A stretch of DNA of 8,620 bases from Bifidobacteriaceae bacterium (GTDB lineage Bacteria; Actinomycetota; Actinomycetes; Actinomycetales; WQXJ01), in contig JAITIG010000051.1 of NCBI GenBank assembly GCA_031279575.1, positions 1-8,620 on the forward strand, given 5' to 3'. A program made the position numbers and the translations under genes. Below the pieces are notes generated by a model that searched no databases, was not told where the DNA came from, and was given only the letters and a program-made list of their open reading frames with translations. Shown one piece after another: positions 1-5,351 of the stretch (positions are counted from its first letter, which is position 1; every line of letters starts with the position of its first letter).

Positions 1-42
1 TCATCTGGGTGAGTGGAGGTCAGAGGTGTGCTCGTCCGATGT
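1..42 (+). other. residual Illumina adapter at the contig end (not genomic)
   Basis: Bases 9-42 match the 34-base TruSeq read-2 adapter (the one ending ...GTGTGCTCTTCCGATCT) at 29 of 34 positions with no gap. All five mismatches (bases 13, 19, 25, 34, 41) are a C or T in the adapter replaced by G here. G is the no-signal call in two-colour Illumina chemistry, so the pattern fits low-quality adapter read-through. Bases 1-8 occupy the place where an 8-base index would sit. The match comes from remembered adapter sequence and was not searched. Consequence: the three plus-strand reading frames that appear to start at bases 9, 13 and 26 begin inside the adapter, and genomic sequence starts at about base 43. 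Confidence 0.88.
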
Positions 43-43
43 G

Positions 44-600
44 GGCGGTTACCAGCCGGCGCCCGGCCCTGGTGGCGCGGCGGATTTGGCTGCTGGGTTG
101 GAGGGCGGCGTGGCGGGCCAGCCTTGGGAAGCGGGCCCCGGGCCGGATGCGGCGGCCGCCGGGGGCGGTTACCCGCCGGCGCCCGGACCTGGTGGCGCGG
201 CGGATTTGGCTGCTGGGCTGGGGGGCGGCGTGGCGGGCCAGACTTGGGAAGCGGGCCCCGGGCCGGAGGCGGCGGCCGCCGGGGGCGGTTACCAGCCGGC
301 GCCCGGCCCTGGTGGCGCGGCGGATCTGGCTGCTGGGCTGGGGGGCGGCGCGACGGCGGATTTGGCTGCTGGGTTGGAGGGGGGCGGCGCGGCGGGCCAG
401 CCTTGGGAAGCGGCCTCCGGGCCGGATGCGGCGGCCGCCGGGGGCGGTTACCAGCCGGCGCCCGGCCCTGGTGGCGCGGCGGATTCGGCTGCTGGGCTGG
501 GGGGCGGCGCGGCGGGCCAGCCTTGGGAAACGGGCCCCGGGCCGGATGCGGCGGCCGCCGGGGGCGGTTACCAGCCGGCGCCCGGTCCTGGTGGCGCCGG
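44..600 (+). repeat. in-frame 120-base tandem repeat encoding a 40-residue unit
   Basis: Units begin at the GGCGGTTAC motif at 44, 164, 284, 443 and 563, giving spacings of 120, 120, 159 and 120 bases. The fifth copy decays after about base 600. All spacings are multiples of three, so the array expands without breaking the frame. The copies are close to identical at DNA level, with scattered changes such as CAG/CCG in the YQP/YPP position and GTG/GCG in GGVAG/GGAAG. The third unit is 39 bases longer because a 13-residue piece (ADLAAGL plus GGG) is duplicated inside it. Each unit contains a NotI-type GCGGCCGC palindrome. Since the contig ends in this array, the copy number in the genome may be higher than seen. 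Confidence 0.9.
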
Positions 601-1210
601 TGCGGATCTGGGCGCGGGGGCGCCCGGCCCCGGTGGCGCGGCTGCGACCGGGTTTGATTTTGGCGGCGCGGCCGCCTACCCGCCGGCCGGCGGGCCTGGC
701 GGCGGCGCGGCGGCGGGCTTGGGCCCGGGGGGTGCGGCGGAGTCGCGCTGGGCCGGGTTGGAGGCGGCTGCGCCTGGCGGCGCCGACCTGCCCGAGGCCG
801 CCGGGGGCGGCATCCCAGTCCGGGCTGAAGTGGATTTGGAAGTCCAGCCGGACGCGGCCGGACTGGCCCGCGCCGGCGCCGAGGCCGCCCCAGCAGAGTT
901 GTTTGACCCCTCCCCCTCCAGGTTGTCGGCTTTGGCGGGCCTGGCGGCCGCGCCGGCCTTTGGCCGCAGGCGGGCGCGCCGCTGGGCGCCGGCGGCCCAG
1001 CCGGGGCGGTGGATCTGCTCGGCGGGCAGTTCGCCGCCGATGGCGAGAGCACTTTGGTGCTGGAGCCCATCGCCGACGCGCCGGAGCCGCCGCCAGGCGC
1101 GGCCGAAGCAGCGGCCAGCGCGGCAGCGGCAGCCGTGGCCTCAGGCGCCGCAGGCGGCGCCGCGCCGTCCGCGGCCGAAGCGATGGGCTTGCCCGGCGGC
1201 GCCGCGATAG
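44..1210 (+). CDS. 5' part of a Gly/Ala/Pro repeat protein (partial; frameshifted near 955-975)
   Basis: This frame is open from the left edge and formally ends at a TAG at 1208-1210. Bases before 43 are adapter, so the natural start is missing. The product begins with a tandem array of a 40-residue unit (GGYQPAPGPGGAADLAAG ... GQPWEAGPGPDAAAAG), then a Gly/Ala/Pro stretch, then a less repetitive part (about bases 790-955) with VRAEVDLEVQP and ELFDPSPSRLSALAG. After PAFG (about base 960) it turns abruptly into Arg/Trp/Ser-rich sequence that looks out of frame. At the same place frame 1 takes over with matching composition (PQAGAPLGAGGPAGAVDLL). The meaningful coding here is therefore probably 44 to about 965, continuing in the next entry. 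No enzymatic domain, signal peptide or kinase motif is visible in this part. In actinobacteria the gene before trxB is often a membrane protein with a kinase-like domain; that domain, if present, would be left of this window. Function unknown. Confidence 0.6.
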   Translation, partial: GGYQPAPGPGGAADLAAGLEGGVAGQPWEAGPGPDAAAAGGGYPPAPGPGGAADLAAGLGGGVAGQTWEAGPGPEAAAAGGGYQPAPGPGGAADLAAGLGGGATADLAAGLEGGGAAGQPWEAASGPDAAAAGGGYQPAPGPGGAADSAAGLGGGAAGQPWETGPGPDAAAAGGGYQPAPGPGGAGADLGAGAPGPGGAAATGFDFGGAAAYPPAGGPGGGAAAGLGPGGAAESRWAGLEAAAPGGADLPEAAGGGIPVRAEVDLEVQPDAAGLARAGAEAAPAELFDPSPSRLSALAGLAAAPAFGRRRARRWAPAAQPGRWICSAGSSPPMARALWCWSPSPTRRSRRQARPKQRPARQRQPWPQAPQAAPRRPRPKRWACPAAPR

Positions 1211-2328
1211 CCGGCGCCGGAGCGCCGGCAGGCGCCGAGCCAGCGGGCGCCAGAACCCCGGCCGGCGCCGCCGAACTCGCGGCCGGCGCCGCTGGGGCAG
1301 CTGGCCCCGCAGCGGCCGGCGCTGCTGGAGTGGCCGCGGCTGGAGCGGCCGCGGCCGCGCGGCCCACCCCCCGGTTCACGCGCACTCCTCTGCCGCCGCC
1401 GCCAACCGAGCTGGGCCAGACCGGCCGCCGCTTGGGGCGGAGCCGGTCTAGGCAGGCTGGCTCCGGCATGCTGGCCTCGCCCGTGGACCGCGATCAAAGA
1501 GTCGCCTCGCCGGTTGAAGGCGTGCCGGTGACCGCCGCCCAGCCGCCCCCGTCCCCGGCCGGCGGCTACCCGGCCCCGTCCGCGACTGGCCCAGCCGCCG
1601 GCTATCCGCCCCGCCCGGCCCCGGCGCCCGCGTCCCCGGCCGCCGGCTACGCGGCCCGCCCGGGCTCGTCCGCGACTGGCCCCGCCGCCGGCTACCCGGC
1701 CCGCCCGGCCCCGGCGCCCGCGTCCCCGGCCGGCGGCTATCCGGCCCGCCCGGCCCCGGCCGCAGTTGGCGCGGCGGCGGGCTCGGCGGCGGGCTTGGCG
1801 CCGGGGGAGCCCCCGGCCGGCAGTTTGCCGCCGGTGGATCTGCTGGCCGGCGGCGAGCCCCCCAGCCAGGCCCAAGCCCAGGCCCAAGCCCAAGCCCAAG
1901 CCCAAGCCCAGACCCCGCCCGGGGCCAGCCCAGCCGAACTGTCGGCCCAGCCGAGCGCCCCAACCGCGCCGCCCGGCCCGCCAGCCGGGCCCGAAGCAAC
2001 CCCGCAACCCGGCCCTGCCCCAGCCGAGGGGCTGGCGGAGGCGGCGGCGGGATGGGCCGGGGAGACGGCATCGGACAGCGAGGCGGCCAACGGCGAGGCG
2101 CTGTTCGACACGGAAACCCCGCCCTTCGACCGCGTCCTGGCAACCGCGGCCGAGCCAAGCCGCCTGCCGGCGGCCCGCGGCTGGTTGGCGGTGGTGGTGT
2201 TTGCCGTGGTCGTGGCCGTGTGCGTGCTGCTCGGCGTGGTGATACTGAACAAAGTCGGCATCTTGAGCCTTGACATAGACTTGGGACCGATTTCTCCTCT
2301 GGCGCTGCTGGGGGTTGCGCGTCAGTAG
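1009..2328 (+). CDS. 3' part of the low-complexity protein: C-terminally anchored membrane protein
   Basis: The frame is open from base 907. The first usable start codon drawn here is a GTG at 1009, without a convincing ribosome site, so this is more likely the continuation of the preceding fragment than a separate gene. The start is therefore nominal. Order in the product, counted from 1009: VDLLGGQFAADGESTLVLEP at the start, an Ala/Gly-rich stretch to about residue 120, a basic TGRRLGRSRSRQ segment, a 30-residue Pro/Ala/Gly/Tyr repeat (about 183-250), a (Gln-Ala) run (287-301), an acidic stretch (about 345-372, SDSEAANGEALFDTETPP), one strong transmembrane helix at about 391-413 (GWLAVVVFAVVVAVCVLLGV) and a 26-residue tail rich in Leu/Ile. 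Overall it looks like a long disordered region tethered to the membrane near the C-terminus. The stop overlaps the ribosome site of trxB, so the two genes are probably co-transcribed. No family recognised. Confidence 0.65.
   Translation: MDLLGGQFAADGESTLVLEPIADAPEPPPGAAEAAASAAAAAVASGAAGGAAPSAAEAMGLPGGAAIAGAGAPAGAEPAGARTPAGAAELAAGAAGAAGPAAAGAAGVAAAGAAAAARPTPRFTRTPLPPPPTELGQTGRRLGRSRSRQAGSGMLASPVDRDQRVASPVEGVPVTAAQPPPSPAGGYPAPSATGPAAGYPPRPAPAPASPAAGYAARPGSSATGPAAGYPARPAPAPASPAGGYPARPAPAAVGAAAGSAAGLAPGEPPAGSLPPVDLLAGGEPPSQAQAQAQAQAQAQAQTPPGASPAELSAQPSAPTAPPGPPAGPEATPQPGPAPAEGLAEAAAGWAGETASDSEAANGEALFDTETPPFDRVLATAAEPSRLPAARGWLAVVVFAVVVAVCVLLGVVILNKVGILSLDIDLGPISPLALLGVARQ
1582..1755 (+). repeat. 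90-base repeat encoding a 30-residue Pro/Ala/Gly/Tyr unit
   Basis: GCGACTGGCCC[A/C]GCCGCCGGC occurs at 1582 and again at 1672, exactly 90 bases apart. The sequence that follows each is nearly the same (CCGGCCCCGGCGCCCGCGTCCCCGGCC in pieces). The encoded unit starts ATGPAAGYP and runs on through RPAPAPASPA and GY. Roughly two copies are present, with a looser related GGYPAP segment just before and GGYPARPAP just after. GY-Pro motifs recur every 14-16 residues. The period is a multiple of three, consistent with in-frame expansion. Confidence 0.8.
1867..1911 (+). repeat. hexanucleotide microsatellite encoding a Gln-Ala run
   Basis: A run of CARGCC codon pairs gives eight Gln alternating with seven Ala (SQAQAQAQAQAQAQAQT). 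Most copies are CAAGCC, with CAG in the first, third and last. The tract lies in the disordered part of the membrane-anchored protein. Such six-base repeats change length by slippage in multiples of two codons without changing frame. Confidence 0.85.
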
Positions 2329-2338
2329 GGAGGGTTAA

Positions 2339-3322
2339 GTGGAGCGCGTCTTGATCATCGGGTCTGGGCCGGCCGGGTACACGGCCGCCATCTACGCGGC
2401 CCGGGCCGGCTACGAACCACTGGTGGTGGCAGGTTCGGTGACAGCGGGCGGAAACCTGGTCAACACCATGGAAGTGGAAAACTTCCCCGGCTTCCCCGAA
2501 GGGGTGATGGGGCCGGAGCTGATGGAGCGGATGGCCGCCCAAGCCCAGCGCTTCGGGGCGCGCGTGGAGTTGGACGACGCCTCGGAGGTGTCGCTGGCCG
2601 GCCGGGTCAAACTGGTCAAAACCCTGGGCGGGCGCGCCTACGAGGCCGCGGCCGTCATCATCGCCACAGGCGCCTCCTACCGCGAGCTCGGCTTGGACTC
2701 GGAGCGGCGCCTGGCCGGGCGGGGCGTCAGCTATTGCGCCACCTGCGACGGCTTCTTCTTTCGCGGCAAAGACATCATTGTGGTCGGCGGCGGCGACACC
2801 GCCATGGAGGAGGCGACCTTCCTGACCCGGTTTGCCCGCAAGGTGACGGTGGTACACCGCCGGGGGGAGTTGCGCGCCTCGCGCATCATGGCGGAGCGCG
2901 CCCTGAGCCACCCCCAGATCGAGTTCGCCTGGCATTCGGTGGTAGACCAAATCCACGGCGAGGACGCCGTCACCGGCGTCACCCTGCTCGACACGCGCGA
3001 TGCCGCCACCAGGCAAATCGAGGCCTCGGGGGTGTTTGTGGCGATTGGCCACTCGCCCAACTCGCAGCTCTTCGAAGACCAACTCGAAGTGGACGCCAGC
3101 GGGTACATCATTGTCTACGGCCCGCCCTCCCCGGACGAGCCCGGCCTGGCCCGCCACCAGGCCACCTCCCTGCCCGGCGTGTTCGCCTGCGGCGACGTGG
3201 TGGACCGCACCTACCGCCAGGCCATCACCGCCGCCGGCTCAGGCGCGCAAGCCGCCCTCGACGCCCAGGAGTACCTCGAAGGCCTGGCCGCCGATGCCGC
3301 CCTGGCCGCCGCCACCATCTGA
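2339..3322 (+). CDS. trxB: thioredoxin reductase (NADPH, FAD)
   Basis: Reduces oxidised thioredoxin using NADPH through FAD and a redox-active disulfide, in the cytoplasm. The 327-residue product is close to the usual length for low-molecular-weight bacterial TrxB. Visible motifs in order: N-terminal FAD-binding [10 protein letters not shown] (residues 8-17), [18 protein letters not shown], the active-site Cys-Ala-Thr-Cys at 133-136, NADPH-binding [12 protein letters not shown] followed by HRRGELRAS, and the C-terminal FAD motif [30 protein letters not shown]. Start chosen at GTG 2339 because GGAGG lies five bases upstream (2329-2333), overlapping the stop of the preceding gene. The downstream partner is trxA after a 198-base gap. 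Unusual: the loop just before the last FAD motif ([21 protein letters not shown]) is about ten residues longer than in typical TrxB, where the strand runs straight into T-S-x-P-G-V-F. Function is secure from motifs. Confidence 0.97.
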   Translation: MERVLIIGSGPAGYTAAIYAARAGYEPLVVAGSVTAGGNLVNTMEVENFPGFPEGVMGPELMERMAAQAQRFGARVELDDASEVSLAGRVKLVKTLGGRAYEAAAVIIATGASYRELGLDSERRLAGRGVSYCATCDGFFFRGKDIIVVGGGDTAMEEATFLTRFARKVTVVHRRGELRASRIMAERALSHPQIEFAWHSVVDQIHGEDAVTGVTLLDTRDAATRQIEASGVFVAIGHSPNSQLFEDQLEVDASGYIIVYGPPSPDEPGLARHQATSLPGVFACGDVVDRTYRQAITAAGSGAQAALDAQEYLEGLAADAALAAATI

Positions 3323-3395
3323 CGGGGCTGCGCCGCCGCCCGCGATCAGGGCCGCGATTTGGTCCCGGCGGGGCAGCGCGGCGGCGCGCGCCGGC

Positions 3396-3424
3396 GGGGA
3401 CCGGGGCGGCGGGCGGGCGGCGGG
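3396..3424 (+). other. putative G-quadruplex motif upstream of trxA
   Basis: Five G-tracts occur in succession: GGGG (3396-3399), GGGG (3403-3406), GGG (3411-3413), GGG (3415-3417) and GGG (3422-3424), with loops of 3, 4, 1 and 4 bases. This satisfies the classic four-tract, short-loop pattern. It lies on the strand that would be in the mRNA if trxB and trxA are co-transcribed. In such GC-rich DNA the pattern can arise by chance, so a role is inference only. Confidence 0.45.
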
Positions 3425-3449
3425 CTGGCGGCGGGCGGCGCCGCGCGGG

Positions 3450-3485
3450 GGGAGGAAACGTGCGAACATATTACGGCGGTCCTGA
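3450..3485 (+). promoter_or_regulatory. possible trxA promoter patch
   Basis: The only AT-richer island in the gap is GAAACGTGCGAACATATTAC (about 3454-3473). GGAAAC at 3454-3459 and GTC at 3479-3481, 19 bases apart, loosely resemble the GGAAT/GTT form of the actinobacterial disulfide-stress sigma factor SigR. SigR is known to drive trxBA in Streptomyces. The match is imperfect in both boxes, so this is a weak suggestion. CATATT could equally be part of an ordinary -10. Confidence 0.22.
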
Positions 3486-3509
3486 CCGGGCCGGGCTTGC
3501 GAATAGACC

Positions 3510-3515
3510 AGGAGG
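3510..3515 (+). promoter_or_regulatory. ribosome binding site deciding the trxA start
   Basis: A perfect AGGAGG is followed after five bases by ATG at 3521. It overrules the longer reading frame that is open from GTG 3359 and would add 54 Arg/Gly-rich residues not found in thioredoxins. Confidence 0.9.
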
Positions 3516-3520
3516 AGCAG

Positions 3521-3847
3521 ATGAGCGCATTGCAGGCGGTGACTGACGAGACCTTCGAGCAGGAGGTGCTGAAATCGGACAAACCGGTGCTGGTGGACTT
3601 TTGGGCGCCGTGGTGCGGCCCATGCCGGCAGCTGACCCCGGTGGTGGAGCAACTAGCCGCGGAAAACGCCGGCAAAATGAAGTTCGTGGCCCTCAACACA
3701 GATGAGAACCCGCGGGTTTCCCAGGCCGCCGCCATCATCACCATCCCGGTGTTGAACGTGTACCAGTCCGGCCAACTGGTCAAAAGCATTGTCGGGGCGA
3801 AGCCGAAGTCGCTGCTGGCCGCCGAGCTGGCGGAGTTCATCGGCTGA
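3521..3847 (+). CDS. trxA: thioredoxin
   Basis: Small cytoplasmic disulfide reductase, reduced by TrxB and serving ribonucleotide reductase, methionine sulfoxide reductases and peroxiredoxins in general. The product is 108 residues, the usual single-domain length. It shows VLVDFWAPWCGPCRQLTPV with the redox motif Trp31-Cys32-Gly33-Pro34-Cys35, then KMKFVALNTDENP and the conserved cis-proline Pro76 in TIPVLNVYQSG. It ends LLAAELAEFIG. Active-site spacing equals that of E. coli TrxA. The start is set by AGGAGG at 3510-3515. It lies directly downstream of trxB in the same direction, the common actinobacterial arrangement, though the 198-base gap leaves room for its own promoter. The gene is intact with no odd residues. 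Confidence 0.97.
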   Translation: MSALQAVTDETFEQEVLKSDKPVLVDFWAPWCGPCRQLTPVVEQLAAENAGKMKFVALNTDENPRVSQAAAIITIPVLNVYQSGQLVKSIVGAKPKSLLAAELAEFIG

Positions 3848-3880
3848 CAACCGCGCCCGGCGCACCCCGCCGCGGCCCGG

Positions 3881-3940
3881 CCCGGCCCAAGGCGCCCCGG
3901 CCAGGCCCAAGGCGGCCCGGCCAGGCCCAAGGCGGCCCGG
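3881..3940 (+). repeat. three 20-base tandem repeats between trxA and the aminotransferase gene
   Basis: Units at 3881-3900, 3901-3920 and 3921-3940. The last two are identical (CCAGGCCCAAGGCGGCCCGG) and the first differs at two positions. The array sits in a 134-base gap (3848-3981) that otherwise holds C-rich sequence and the downstream ribosome site. The period of 20 is not a multiple of three and no gene is supported here, so it is not a coding repeat. Each unit contains GGCC-N6-GGCC, which could form only a weak 4-bp hairpin. Confidence 0.8.
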
Positions 3941-3981
3941 CCCGCCCCGGCCCCGCCCATCCCACCACGAAGGAGACCCGC

Positions 3982-5301
3982 ATGACCAGCCAGCCCGGCC
4001 AGCCCGGCGAAGGCACCCGCCTCGACCCTTGGTTCGGGGCCTACGCCGGGCGCACCCACGGCTTGCGGGTCTCAGAGACCAGGGCGCTGTTCGCGGTGGC
4101 GAACCGCCCCGAGGTGGTCTCGCTGGCCGGCGGCATGCCGTTCTTAGACGCCCTGCCCCTGGACGTCATCGCCAAAGTGACCGCCGATCTGCTCCAAAAC
4201 GAGGGCACGGTGGCGCTGCAGTACGGCAACGGGCAGGGCCACCCAAAGTTGCGCCGCCAGATCACCAACGTCATGGCCCAGGAGGGAATCGCCGCCCACC
4301 CCGACGACGTGGTTGTCACCACCGGCTCGCAGCAAGCCCTTGACCTGGTCACCAGGATTTTTGTCGACCCAGGGGACGTGGTCTTGGCGGAGTCGCCCAG
4401 CTACGTCGGCGCGCTGTCCGTCTTCAAGTCCTACGAGGCCTGGGTTGAGCACGTCCCCATGGACCACGACGGCCTGATCCCCGAGGCCCTGCGCGAGACC
4501 ATCGCCCGCGTCAAAGCCGCCGGCCGGCGCATCAAGTTCCTTTACACGGTGCCCAGTTTCCACAATCCGGCCGGCGTCACCCTGCCGCCGCACCGCCGGG
4601 CCGAGATCCTCGACATTTGCCGCTCGGCCGGCGTCCTGGTGGTGGAGGACAACCCCTACGGCATGCTCGCCTTCGACGGCCAGGTCACCCCCGCGATCCG
4701 CTCCATGGACGAGGCCGGGGTGATCTACCTGGGGTCCTTCTCCAAGACTTTCGCCCCCGGCTACCGCACCGTCTGGGCGGTCGCCCCCCACGCCGTGCGC
4801 GAGAAACTGGTCCTGGCCTCCGAGGCGTCCATCTTGTGCCCCTCGCAAGCCTCCCAGCTGGCCATCGCCACCTACCTCGACACCTGCGACTGGCTGCACC
4901 AAATCGACGTCTACCGCCAGGTCTACCGGGAACGCTGCGAAACCATGCTGGCGGCGCTGGCCGAGTTCATGCCGGAGTGCAGTTGGACCGAGCCGAAAGG
5001 CGGTTTCTACACCTGGGTCACAGTGCCCGATGGCGTCAACACCAAAACCATGCTGCCGCGCGCCACCACCGCGCTGGTGGCGTACGTCTCAGGGGTCGCG
5101 TTCTACGCCGACGGCCAAGGCGCCGGCCAGATGCGGCTGTCGTTTTGCTACCCGACCCCGGAGCGCATCAAGGAGGGCGTGCGCCGGCTGTCCGGCGTGC
5201 TGAGCAAGGAAATTGAACTGGTGGCGTTGTTCGGGCCGCACGGCCCCAGCGGCGCCGGCGATGGCGAGGACGTGCTGAACCCGGCCCCAGATGTCGCCTG
5301 A
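3982..5301 (+). CDS. PLP-dependent aminotransferase, class I/II (fold type I)
   Basis: Transfers an amino group between an amino acid and a 2-oxo acid with pyridoxal phosphate. The 439-residue product resembles the 2-aminoadipate/kynurenine aminotransferase and MocR-catalytic-domain group. Visible landmarks: SLAGGMPF (substrate/N-terminal segment), LQYGNGQGHPKLR, TTGSQQALDL, the PLP-contact residues Asn195 (HNPAG), Asp223 and Tyr226 (EDNPYG), the Schiff-base lysine Lys255 (SFSKTFAPGYR), and the carboxylate-binding Arg385 (MRLSFCYP). Their spacing closely follows kynurenine aminotransferase II. No DNA-binding wHTH domain precedes it, so it is an enzyme and not a MocR regulator. ATG 3982 is preceded by AAGGAG at 3970-3975. 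The neighbour 50 bases downstream is a D-Ala--D-Ala ligase family gene, suggesting shared transcription. The true substrate cannot be read from sequence. Confidence 0.93.
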   Translation: MTSQPGQPGEGTRLDPWFGAYAGRTHGLRVSETRALFAVANRPEVVSLAGGMPFLDALPLDVIAKVTADLLQNEGTVALQYGNGQGHPKLRRQITNVMAQEGIAAHPDDVVVTTGSQQALDLVTRIFVDPGDVVLAESPSYVGALSVFKSYEAWVEHVPMDHDGLIPEALRETIARVKAAGRRIKFLYTVPSFHNPAGVTLPPHRRAEILDICRSAGVLVVEDNPYGMLAFDGQVTPAIRSMDEAGVIYLGSFSKTFAPGYRTVWAVAPHAVREKLVLASEASILCPSQASQLAIATYLDTCDWLHQIDVYRQVYRERCETMLAALAEFMPECSWTEPKGGFYTWVTVPDGVNTKTMLPRATTALVAYVSGVAFYADGQGAGQMRLSFCYPTPERIKEGVRRLSGVLSKEIELVALFGPHGPSGAGDGEDVLNPAPDVA

Positions 5302-5351
5302 GGCGGCTGGGAAGGCGGCGACGGCATCGTGCATAAGCGAAGGAGCGGACC

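Larger units (their letters stand above)
3323..3520 (+). other. trxB-trxA intergenic region, extremely G-rich
   Basis: No gene is supported in these 198 bases. An upstream extension of the trxA frame runs through it but has no ribosome site and Arg/Gly-only composition. The stretch holds several short GC palindromes (for example GGCGCGCGCC at 3383-3392 and GCGGCGCCGC at 3435-3444), a run of G-tracts at 3396-3424, a small AT-richer patch at about 3455-3473, and the trxA ribosome site. Confidence 0.6.

Noticed and set aside
44..600. CRISPR array
   Set aside because: The repeats are contiguous 120-base coding units without unique spacers.
950..980. Programmed ribosomal frameshift as explanation of the frame switch
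   Set aside because: No canonical slippery heptamer or clear stimulatory hairpin was found. A single-base error or mutation is simpler.
9..1451. Long plus-strand frame of 480 codons, and a 214-codon frame from base 13, across the repeat array
   Set aside because: Both start inside the adapter and are Arg/Trp/Gly-rich readings of the array in the wrong frames. Open frames are common by chance at this GC content.
1448..3157. Minus-strand frame of 569 codons
   Set aside because: It runs antisense through all of the (Gln-Ala)/Pro-rich region and most of trxB, which has secure motifs. Composition is that of a shadow frame.
3359..3520. N-terminal extension of thioredoxin by 54 residues
   Set aside because: The extension is Arg/Gly-rich and has no ribosome site, while ATG 3521 has a perfect AGGAGG and gives the standard 108-residue protein.
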